DNA of 64,000 nt from Myoxocephalus aenaeus (taxonomy: Eukaryota > Chordata > Actinopteri > Perciformes > Cottidae), in contig JBAMJR010000100.1 of the NCBI GenBank assembly GCA_038501785.1, forward strand, positions 588,501 through 652,500. Reading direction: 5' to 3'. The position numbers were made by a program, and so were the translations under genes. Positions 1-12,300 of this stretch are shown in pieces (within the stretch, counting starts at the first letter, position 1; the number at the start of each line of letters is the position of its first letter). Under the pieces are notes generated by a model, which did not search any database, was not told where the DNA came from, and saw only the letters and a program-made list of their open reading frames with translations.

Positions 1-194
1 TGAAATGCACAAAGCGCAGCCGTCAGCGGAGGTTTGTTGAGCTCACAGCGTGTGCTATAGATCAGATTGCCAGGTATTATGTTGACCATGAACGTCGGAT
101 GTCAGATACTAATTTCTCTCAGCTCGGCTGAATTTCCAATTAAGAATATGTATTTGTGTAAACAAAGTTCAATCTCTCACTCAATCAACGTCAA

Positions 195-198
<4 letters not shown>

Positions 199-261
<63 letters not shown>
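199..261. repeat. (GT)n microsatellite
   Basis: About 31 uninterrupted GT units, in the rxfp1 intron just before the first visible LRR exon. Confidence 0.97.
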
Positions 262-262
<1 letters not shown>

Positions 263-359
263 TTTTAATTAAACCGAAAGGGGCAATGGTTATTTAATGT
301 TTTTTCTCATTGTTCCAATGATCCACAAATAGTTTTGTGCTTTTTTTTTTTAAATATAG

Positions 360-3300
360 ATATCTCCAGCACAACAGCATTCGAGATGTGAGTCCTGACG
401 CATTCAGAGGGCTGTATAATCTAACAAGACTGTAAGTCATTTGTCTGATTCACTAACAAAGTACTTATGGTAGTACTATTACATTGCATTATAGGCTCTT
501 TATAGCATTATGGATTAATTGTCTGACGTCTTTAACAACATTTTTATGACATACTATTAACTATATTTGTATAGTTAATAATAGTATGTCATATAGTCAT
601 TATTTATGCTTTTTCATGATGAATGTTTTAAATTGGTTCTTTGGCATGGTTCTTCATGGAGTTATTCAGTTTTACAGAACTGTAGACCAACTATATGATT
701 AGTCGACAAAATCGTATGAGTAGTCGACTAAGAATTTCTTAAATCGAGGACAGCCCGAGACATTTTGTATGATTTTTTTTTGTATGCCATGGTAATAGCC
801 ATTGTATGTCATAAAATATAATAATCATAAAGTCCAATGTAAATCAGAAATTAAGCAAATTGGTAGTTCAGATTACTGATTGTGTTGTAATCAGCTGTTT
901 CATTCATGCTTCACAACGGCTGGCTTCAAAACACTTGTGTGACTACTGCCATCACTTCTCATTACTAATTAATTAGATATTGTGTCGCGTACGTGCCAGT
1001 GTCCACCCCACTTATGAGACACTAAAACAGCAAATGGCAATGCTGCTGCATCACCACCCCATCCGCCTCCTTATTTATTATGTTTCACATCGCTGTTGAT
1101 TTTATAATGTGTGTTTACTTAGGGGGAGAATCGTTCTATGAGCAGAATCCTTATTGCTGGATAGATTCTCTGAGGGCTCCCCTTTTGTTATCTTCCTGTG
1201 TAACCATTTGCTAAATCAATTCCTTGGTGTGCGTGTTTTTTTATGAAACGCTGTATTTACTCAGTATTACAGACCGAGTGGGGCGTCTGCTTTCACCAGC
1301 AATGTGCAAAGATAAGGCTGTTTAATCAAGACTAGTGCTACACAACACAAGGAGGGATTTTTAAAACACCTTTTCCGGCGGTGGCGGGCCGTGGATTTGG
1401 TACCTATGCCTGCTGTTTAGTTTAACAGCTGATCGCGGTGCTTTCCGGTGAAGGTTCTCTATCTAAACGTACCGATGTTTCCTTTCAACCCACACAATGT
1501 CTTTCCCCACCGGCGAGCGCTGCATACAGCATGTCATTCTGGAGTCCGGTTACTTTGATTTCTTTCTGCTCAGACATTCAGTCTGAAACATGCTGTCAAT
1601 CCGTGGCGCTGCCTCCAGGATCCGCTCTTCCCCGTCGCCCCGTCTTCTGAAGCCGCCAAGCAGAACCGCAGATTCTTCCTGAAAAGCCCCATCAGAACTG
1701 CAAATCCTTCTGATCCGGTTGAGTTGTGAGATAGTGAGCTCCTGTCTGGGCTTTTACGATCCAAGCTAGTTGCAGGGTTTGCTGCCCTCGAGAGCATGTT
1801 ACATTACTACTATAAAGATGATTTACAGAGCAGGAATACACCCATATTCCACTTATTAAAGCCTCGGATTCTGTCTCAACTGAGGAATATGGATCCTCCA
1901 CTAAGACATTGGGAGAAATTGCAAGAGAAGGAAATCCCCCTGTGCTCACTGTAATGTTGTCTTTATTTGAACGTGAAATGAATTGGAAACTTTGCTGACT
2001 CCAGATGAAGATGTTCCTTTCCTCTGTCAATATCCGTGGGCGTGGTATTGTAGATTATTGATCCTATGCTGTACGTTTTTGGGACATCCTATTTTAGATA
2101 TAGAAGCGCCTCAAATTTAGTTCTACCCATATAGATATAGACAGGACAGTGACTGGCTTGGTGTTTTTCTCATGCGCTGTGAGGTTCTTACCTCTATATT
2201 TTTGTATATTATATGTATGGATGCGCTTTTCTTAATATATGCCTTGTGTGTAGGTTATGTGGTTCCCCAGTATTATCATGTGACAAGAGCGTATGTATTT
2301 AAAGATTGCACATCTGTTGCTCTTACAAAGTCCAGAAGAGCATTAGCTCACTTGTGGATGTGATAAATAAATAAAAGCCCACTGGAAACAACAGTGTGCA
2401 GACCTTATTATGAATATTTTCAAATATATACAAACAGGATAGTGCATATACACATACTTAAAAACTAATATTGACGATAATAACAATTATATATTGCAAC
2501 TAATGCAACAAACTACTAGATTAAGGGTTGTATTCATGTACACTAAAGGAGTGCATAGAGTTACCAGTAAAAAAAACTGCGAGGAAACAACAAGTATGAA
2601 CTATGAAATGCAATTACAATTCTTGAAAATTACTATATGGGACTTCCATATGCAATTAAAGCAAAAGGTTGCAAGTGTTCCTATTAGTTTATCCAGCATA
2701 ATAACCAAACTTGTCTTTCCTCTGTTAGATATCTGAGCTATAACAAGATATCTGTCCTCATGCCGGGGGTGTTCCAGGACCTGCACAAGCTGGATTGGTT
2801 GTATGTTTGTTCTTCACTAAAAGAAAAAGAATATAAAAAGTTGCATGCATAGTATATGAGGAAATATGGATTTGCCATTGGTTTTGTGATGAATAATCTC
2901 TACTGGTGAAGTGGATTTTTTTTTCTCTTACATATCCTGGAATTTGTCGTAGGATCCTGGAAAATAACGAAATCCATCAAATATCTTCCTTGACGTTCTC
3001 CGGACTGAACTCCCTCGTCTTACTGTGAGCTTGTCTTCTATACATTTGAAATGTGATTTCTTCTCAAATCGTCTGACGTTTGACGTTGTGGATGTAAGAG
3101 GTTTTGATGGTCTGTTTAGATTGCGTGAGTGTTGCTCCCTTTGAAAAGTGCACGACACATTGTTCCGTTGCGTCTGGCTGATTGGCAGGGTGATGATGAA
3201 CAACTCTTTGGCAAAGCTGGATGACATCTGTCGGGAAATGCCAAGATTGAACTGGCTGTAAGTAGGACGTCAAGATATCAAAAGTGGATGTCATTTGATG

Positions 3301-6300
3301 GTGTGTTTGTGTGTTTAGTATGTGTCTGACATTTCCTTTCTGTGTGTGCATTTATGCTCTTGCAGGGATTTGGAGGGAAATCTAATTGAAACCATTGGAA
3401 ATGTCTCATTCTGCTCATGCAGTATGCTGACAGTTCTGTAAGTATATATTTACATAATGGAATCCATGGCAAAGTTTTTGCTTCACGATTTTGACTGAAT
3501 TTCTGTAAAATGCCTGCAAATCAGCCTCTGTTTTCTAAAAATGTGAGAACCTTTATGCACAGAATCAATGCTGGCAGTTCATTCAATGTGAATAAGTAGA
3601 TCAACAAGTATGGTAATAAGTAATTATTTGTTTTGTATGTATTTTTCTTCTCCAGTGTTTTACAGCACAACAGGATCAGCCATATACACAAACACGCTTT
3701 TTCAGTCCTTCAGAAGCTTGGAGAACTGTAAGTCAATTTTGTTTGATTGTGCAAGCAATGTTTCAGAATTGTGCCAAAAAGAAGCTGACGTGATGCAATT
3801 TAAATAGGAAATATTGTGAAGAGGTTCTATATGCAGAAGAGAGGGGGAACTACTGTTATTGCAGAGTGGAGAGAAAAGTTTGTGAAGCCTCTGGAGTCAC
3901 TTCATTTGTACTTCAAACTTTTTTGTCCGGCCCAAATTTCTCAAAAATCTTGGCTTTCTGTTAAATGTGTTAGGATTATCCATAATGTGAATGAATTGAG
4001 CTGTCTCTCCATTTAACCATGTAAGCAGAATAGATCAGCATTCACTGCAGGGGTGTTGTTTTCAGTGTGACTATTATGCAATCCTCACCCTGTACTTTGC
4101 AAGAGATACACAGGTTTTATTCTCGTTTTTAAGATCAATGGAAATCTGTCAGAAACCCAGTAATCAATGTCTGTTTGTTGTTCTTGATCTCGGCGTGCAG
4201 GGATCTATCCAGCAACAGACTGCTGGCGATACCTCCCAATCTCTTTGTCTTACTGGGGGATTTGCTCCAACTGTGAGTTCTGCTTATACAAATACACCGT
4301 GATGTACAAATCTGTATGCAAGCATTGCTATTCCATGGCTATTTAGCAGGGACTTTCTTTTGTTGCTGTCAGGGAATGGCCATATATTCTGCAGTATGCT
4401 AAGAGAGGATTGAAGTTCAAAGTGATTAGTAAATACAAAATAACCTTTCATAAATTAGTACTGACCACGGTGACCAACACATTGCATTACCTTGTGGCTG
4501 CTTCACAATAAAAGCCACCATGTGTTTCCCCAAGCAGTAGGATGTTATGTTTGCATTAGCAGTAACTTAAGACATCTCAAAAGGAGTGAACAGTAAACAG
4601 CATGGCTCTTATAAATGGTATAAAATTGCGCTGGATTACTTGCTGCATTTTCTTGTGAATCCCTCGTTCTTAGATATGTAATCTGAATCCAATGCAGGAA
4701 TGGCCGACTCCGCTACTTCCTATAATAACTATCTTGAGATCTATCTACTGTTTGTTAATACATGAAATGCAAAATGGGAATAGTAAAATAAATTGGGTTT
4801 AGATTTCATGAAAATCAAAAGGATTATAACTTTAAGTCGTGGGCTGTAGGAGTCTCAACATTGTGGTGGGTGGATAATAAGATTCCAGTTAGAGACATCT
4901 TTAAGATATGCATGTGCATGACAAATGACATGCAGAATGTCAATAATACATAGGATGTATTTCCATGTGATCTAATTGAGGGTTTCTTATCTTCTAGAAA
5001 TATATCCTACAATCCTATCGTGGAGCTCCAAGTTGACCACTTTGACAAGTTGCATAAACTGAAGTCATTGTAAGTATATGTTGCTACACACTGTATGACT
5101 GCAGCTAATTTAAAACTAGGGCACTGCTTAGGTGCCCTAGTTTTAACTCCTCGGGGCGCCTTGCTCTGACATCTCTCAATCACTCAATGAATGCATGCGC
5201 ATCGTCCTGTTTCTGCAAGTTTGCAAGTCTAAAAATAACTACAGCGTGAAAAAAACAAATTTAAAAAATAAAAATGTATGTTGTTTGTATGGTAGTCTCT
5301 GCCAACAGTAGAGAGTGTGTCTGTCTCTCTATACTCTCTCTCTACAGAAAATGTATTTTTGGCGAGCAGAAATGTTTCTCACTTAGTCCTCTAGAAGGTC
5401 TCAAATCAATACACTATAACGTGTCTCTGTGTGTGCGCCACTCAATCGATATGCCATTATATTCTCCAGGAGCATTGAAGGAATAGAAATTGGAAACATA
5501 CAACGAAGGATGTTTGAACCTCTCAAATACTTGACTCATATGTAAGTACGCCACTGGCATGCTCTATTGTATGTTTGTACTGTTACTGCTTGTCTTCTTG
5601 GTCTGGACTGTCACGTTGCCTGGAGGCCTTTCACATGTATTTCCAGTGTCGCGTACAGAGCGAGGCTTATCAAGATTATCAGGCTTCTCCTCTGACCGGG
5701 AGATGATTCAATCCATGCAGGTCCTGGAAAGGATGCAACAGAGAGAAAAGAAATGTCCCTTGCCTTTTATCTAATCGCAGAATCTCCTCAAGGCTCTTTA
5801 TTTTGTCACATCTCATTCAAGTGTCAGGAAGATGCAGTTTGTTTTGCTCAAATAAAATGTATCGTCTCTCAATCAGGCGACAGTCTATCCAGCCGTGAAC
5901 ATTATTTGCTTTTGTCTCCGCCACTGGATCAACACATTGAAAGTGATTGGAAATTAATTTGTGGTGCTCACAGCATAAGAAAGGACATTTATCTTTTCTG
6001 AAAGCAACGGAAACAGTGTTGCTGGTACTGTGGATAATCCACAGATCAGGTCGTAACCGGTACGATGTTTCTAGACATGTTGCTGTTCAGGTTTTAACTA
6101 TGCCTTAAAACTAAGGTTCTAGTGATGGCAACGAGATATTGAAGAGATATTTCAGTCTGGACCAAAGTGTTGTACAATCATTCATTGTCCCCAGAAGAGG
6201 AATCCTGCTGACCGTGGTGATCCCGAGTTTTACTGGAGCGCCACTAAGAGGTTGACATTTGTATTGCCATCAAGTTTGCCACAGACATTCATGTTCCACT

Positions 6301-9300
6301 CAGAATGAATTGTAATAACTTTGGCGATCCTCTTAACCTTTCATCTAGTGCCACCATTAAGTCAAAATGTTCAACACTTTTGGCTTGGGACCAAACTCCA
6401 TTTTGAAATGAATGAAACTTCCATCAGCCTCAGCTGTATTTTTTTGTTAAGTGCTAACTAGCCAAAGTTAGCATGCTAAAACGGTAATACTAAGGTTATG
6501 ACCATGGTAACCTGCAGCTTAATATTAGCATTTTAATATTGGCATTGTTAGAATTTTTACATGCTCACTTCAGCATTTAGCTCAAAGCACCGCTGATTAG
6601 CTAGCATGACTGTAGCCTCTCAGTCTAATGTAGTCTTTAACTGCTGAGAGCACCGTAAATGGCATGTAATCCACCTGTGCTGTACAGCGGGTGAAGGCAA
6701 TGGGCATGTCATTTTTTTTATTAAGTATACCTCTCAAGCCCCACAGCTACCCGGAGTTTGAACCAAATCAAATCCCCAAATCAAAACCACCCAAACTTTT
6801 ATGTTGTGTTTTCTGTCTAAACTTATGAAAAGAAAAACCCTGAAAAAGAGTGCAGAGTGCACACCAGGCTGTAAGAACACAACCCCTTGCGTTTGTACAT
6901 AAATACACTCCCTTATCTGTTGCTTAACTCGACGCTCGTTTTTTTTCTTTAATCTACAATTGCAGCTACTTCAAGAAATTCCAGTACTGCGGCTACGCTC
7001 CTCATGTGCGCAGCTGCAAACCCAACACTGACGGCATCTCGTCCTTCGAGGACCTGCTGGCCAACATCGTGCTGAGGGTCTTCGTGTGGGTGGTCTCTGC
7101 CACCACCTGCTTCGGCAACATCTTCGTCATCTGCATGCGCTCGTACATCCGATCAGAGAACAAACTCCATGCCATGTGCATCATTTCTCTCTGCTGTAAG
7201 TCACACTGCATGTGAAGGAGGGACGTAGTGGGAACTAGCTTTTTATCTTGAGAATATCCTTTACCATCGTAGAGCATGACTTACAATGTATATGTAACAC
7301 GTATTATCCAATTCAGTCATTAGGAAAAAGAGTGTGTAGTATTAGCAGCCCAAAAACACATGTTTTTATAATTATTATAAAATTGTCACATTATGTTTAT
7401 AGTCTCTGGAATTATGGAAACATCAGCAGACTTGACAAATTCGAGAAAATACTTTAATATTCTGAAGTAAATAGGCCTCAAAAACTGAGTGGGAAATTTG
7501 AAATGAGTACCCAATGTGCTTAGTTCCTTTCATTGACATTGATTGTATATTACACACACTGGCACCCTCATGAATAAGACTAAATGAAAAAAATATATAC
7601 AATCTCTGTAATGTGATATTTTCCATCACTGAACAAAAAGATTCACTAACGCCAAGAAATTATTCATAGCGTAACATTGACACAAAGAAACTGCCTTAGG
7701 ATAACAGTCGGCCTTTGATTGAATAATGGCACGCTCCCTGGCTCACTCATCTGCCAAGATAATAAGAAGTCATACATAGTTATCATATGCTGTATATAAG
7801 AAGTGGACATAGTCATTGTGACGGCACCCATTGGTTTGTGGACTGGCATTTTAAAGAGTTTGTTGAGTTCACCGCCGCCATTATTGTTTTTTCCGCAACC
7901 GATGAACAACATATTTGGAATGACGAGGAGTGACAACTCTGGTATCACCTGTCAATCACAGTAAGCCCCGCCCTAAAGCATACTCTACTTTATGTTCTAT
8001 TTTACTCTAAAATGGACCATAATTTATAAAAAATGAACATCATGTTGTATTGAAGAAGACTTGAAACTAGAGATTGAGACCATAAACTCATGTTTATGGT
8101 CTCAATGGCTTCACTCGTCAGAACCGGAGGTTGCCGGTGTAATGCGGTATGCTCCAAGTAAATGTATAGTTTTGTAATGTATGCTAGTTTTGTGGCGTAC
8201 ACTCAAACAAACCCAATTTGCAAAACGACTTCACATGAATGCATCAGCTTAGTAGAAATGTATTCATGTTAAGTGGCATTCGGATAAGGTCTGTGAGAGT
8301 TCAGAGTGTATAGCACCCGCCCTCCTGTTCCCCCTCAAGTCAACACAGGAAGCACCGTTAAGCTGTTAGTCGCCAGCTCGCCATCGACATGTTCATCTGA
8401 GAGGCCATCGAAATGCCCCGAATCTCGGATCTTGCACATTTACGGTTTAATGGGATGCAGTTACTCATGTGAAAATCCTGCAATTCCTTTCCCCTTAAGT
8501 GTTGGCATGTTTGCTCCTGATTTAAATACAGTATGGCTCTCACCGTGTTAATAGTCATAGGAGGAAATTACATTTATGACAGCATGCTGTTGAAAAGAAT
8601 ATAAAGTGAACAAAATCAGGAACTCGCTGGTATAGGAAGTCACTGAATGGATCAATGCGGGTATAAAAACCAACTAGTGTACATTGACTTCATGGTTATT
8701 AGTCCCAAGATATAATTTAATTTGACTCCAGTAGTAACTGCACAAAGAGAGAAAGCATTGAAGCACAAAAGATATCAGAAATAAATGTTCTAACAACACA
8801 TTAATATATGCCTATGCTGGTTGTTCACACCTGTAAGTCAAATATAAAGGATCCTATATGGAATTATACATTTCAAAGCAATTGAAATCAAAGAGCTCAG
8901 AAAATGCAAAGCAGAAATTCTATGTTATTGCGGATATAAGCTCTTTTTCCTGCTCCATCCACAATGACAGCCAAGTAAAGCACGGCAGTTATTCATTATC
9001 TCATATTGGGGCTCACTTGCTTAATACGTCGACCTTTTAAAAGTGTATTAATATAATGTCTGTCAGTGTGGATTGTTATCAGTAGCGCACTAATTTCTGG
9101 TGGCTGAGATCCAGACAAAAACAGAGCTGAAGGTAATTAACGCGAGCAAAACTTGCACTCCTTTTTAGCAACAATGGATTATGTCTCCCTGTGCAAGCAG
9201 GGTGTGTCTGAATGTTGCATTTAATCTAGTTAAGATACATTGTAATCTTCTATATAAAGGAGTTGAACAGGTTGATTCTGCAAAAAAAGACGTTGTAAAC

Positions 9301-12300
9301 AACAATAAACTTTGAGTCAGTGGGATTGATTAATTTCACACATTTATTACTTATTTTTCTCTGCCTCTATTTATCTATCCGTTTCTTTTCAAACACAGTT
9401 TCTATAAATTAGTTCTCAAAAAACCTTTGTTTTATTTTTCTAATTAATAGTAAAACAGTAGATGGCTGAGTCAGCCAGAGCTCAACTTAAGTCTTTTACT
9501 TTCATTTACTTCTGGTAATTATATGAAAGAGTATACTGAATGTATGTCTGAAGTAAATCATTACATATCCATTATAAAAACGACTACACAGGGATTGGAG
9601 TTATGTTTCAGCTATGAATTTGCAAATCATCCAGGTTATCCACAACACAGCTTAACCTCAGCTGTCACAATCCATTTTCACAGGACCAATATTAAGATTA
9701 AAAAAAACATACAGGGGATCTTTATTGATGATACATACTGTGCGGAATTTAAAAAGCATGGTCTTTGAAGAGCATTGGAATGGTTCCATATCAAAGGAAC
9801 TATTATCAGGAGGGTTTGAGCATTGGATTAATCATATTATGTAACATCAAGTAGTGACTGATGGATGAAGCAGAGGCAAATTCCTCAATGGATTTAAACT
9901 GTGAATTCAATTTCAGCTCTGACAAAATGTCAGCGAAACACTTTGATTAATTTGCCAAGGGCGGAGAAAGTAGAAAACAACATGTGGTGCTGGGATTTAT
10001 TTATTATTTGTGAGTTTTTTTAGTATGGAAACTTTTACTCTTGGGGCTCATGCTAAAACATCTGTGAAGATGTAATGCAAACAGTATATGCATAAAGCAG
10101 GAATGTGCATATCCAGTCTATACACTAGATGTACAGTATAAGGCCGATATAAATTGTAGTCCTTGTGACTTTATGACTTTTACTGTGCTAAGAGGCATGA
10201 TCCAAATGCTATACAGCCTAAATTCCCCTTTTCCTGTCGTTCTCGTTGCCACATTACTATATATAAAAGGTGTGTATGCTTGAAATGAAGCGTCTTTGGA
10301 GGTAAACATATTCACACAACAATGTGTGTGTGAAGCTGCAGGTGCACTCTTTCTGTGCACGCCTGTCATCAGAGTGTAATCAGGAATGACTGGCAGTTAA
10401 TATTACCATAATAATCCAACCCTGCTGATGATATACTTGATATCTGTTGGCGTAGGATTATTGAGATAGAGTTGATCTGCAAGATAGAGACACGTATTAA
10501 ACACTGTGCAGCGGGTACTGGTTTGGAATTCTGAATGCATGCTGTGCAGTTGTTATGCATCTACAGTATATTCTACACATTCAGCATGTACGATTATTTT
10601 TAGATCTAATGCAATGAATGTGTTGCTACCTGTTTTTCATCCTTGACAGCAAAGCACGATGCTCTCTGCACTCTTTGCCTTTATTGATCACAAAATTTGA
10701 AGGTGTAGCCTAATGTGGGCATCTAGTGGTTTGGTTCCCATGCTGTAATTTCCTCCCTTTATTGATCACAACATTTGAAGGTGTAGCTTAATGTGGGCAT
10801 CTAGTGGTTTGGTTCCCATGCTGTAATTTCCTCCCTTTATTGATCACAACATTTGAAGGTGTAGCCTAATGTGAGTATAGTGGTTTCTCCTATAGATTAT
10901 TCTTATTATGCATGGATTTACTAGGTTGAGTGGCTGCTGTCTGTTTTACATATTATATAACCGAAAGCTTTTGAAGGGTAATTTCTGTAAACGGTTTGAC
11001 TCTATTGTCACCGGTAAGAAAAGGCCTTTAAGGAGACCTGCTTTTCTGAGAAAGTCTTGGTGTTTATATTTTATGTTCAAATAATTTCATCCGACATTGT
11101 GGTTTCTGAATGAACCATGCTCAAGGTGTAAACAGCAGCCAAACAGTTTGTTTATTTAAAGAGGTACTGCACAGGTAAACGTGTTATATACAGTATATAC
11201 AGTATATATATATATATATCTTTTTTTTAACTAAACGATATGACTCCACTTTGTGGCGTCATATCATGTGGTTAATATTGAAATTTCTTGCCAAAGTCAT
11301 TCAAATCTGCCTTTCATGGGTTGAAGATGACTCGACACGTCATCTACCGTACTTTTCGGGTTATAAGCCGCTCCTACGGCTGATCAGTGTCCCCGCTGTA
11401 GCAAGCTAGTAGCGCTGCTAGCTAGCGCTGCTAGGAGCGCTGCTAGCTAGCGCTGCTAGTAGCGCTGCTAGATAGCGCTTCTGCTGCTACCGGCCACTGC
11501 TGCTGCTACTGCCCGCTGCTGCTGCTACTGCCCGCGTCCCCTCTGCCCAAGTCGGGTGTCGAGCCTGGTCCCGCTACCTTCGGTGGTTTTCAGGGAGCTA
11601 GCGGAAGTTAGCGGGGAAGTGACGGAGCGCTAGCAGGAGCCCCAGCTGGCTAGAGCGGGGAGCTGTTGGGGACACTGACCGAAGGCAGTAGTGGCTTATA
11701 ACCCGAAAAGTACGGTACTATGTTGGAGGCGACTGGCTCAGTGGTATAGCGGGCCGTCCTTCCATCAGATGATCGATGCCCCGGCTCCGCTAGTCCGTGT
11801 TGATGTGTCCCGAAGCTTGTGCCATCAGTGTATGGATGGGTATGAATGGTGAGGTGATCCTGATGGTCCTTGCATGGTCGCCCAACGGTTGAATGAACAT
11901 GTCGTGTTAAAGCGGATGGAAATAGGCTCAGACCTTGGGGTGAGGTTACACGTTAAACCTCTCATAGCATGCTAGATCTGAATGCATCTTCACAGGGGGC
12001 GTATGAACCAGACATCTTTACAGTCGGTAAATCCTCTGAATATGTTTCAAATTACAGCGCTCCTTCCTTGCAGGTGCAGACGGACTGATGGGCGTCTACC
12101 TCTTTATGATCGGCGCGTACGATCTGAAGTTCCGCGGCGAGTACAACCGGCACGCTCAGGCCTGGATGGACAGCAGTCAGTGTCAGGTCATCGGCTCTTT
12201 GGCCATGCTGTCCACTGAGGTGTCCGTCCTCCTCCTCACGTACCTCACTCTGGAGAAGTACATCTGCATCGTCTACCCTTTCCAGTACTTGACGCCTGGA

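Larger units (their letters stand above)
432..2728 (+). other. rxfp1 intron after the first visible LRR exon
   Basis: This 2.3-kb intron holds no host exon that I can support. Inside are a 47-bp imperfect palindrome (546-592), a short TCGAC-containing repeat fragment near 700-735, and an unresolved segment at about 1430-2370 with broken open frames ending near a polyadenylation-like AATAAATAAA. Confidence 0.6.
7196..12073 (+). other. rxfp1 intron between the TM1 and TM2 exons (4.9 kb)
   Basis: The largest visible rxfp1 intron is repeat-rich: an interspersed repeat (about 7780-8135), a 78-bp minisatellite (10678-10880), a TA-flanked MITE (11347-11715) and a tRNA-like SINE (about 11725-11925). 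I found no coding sequence. The stretch 8200-10670 is AT-rich and looks featureless apart from short open frames. Confidence 0.6.

Noticed and set aside
67..297. 76-codon frame through the GT microsatellite
   Set aside because: The Cys-Val run is only a translation of (GT)n.
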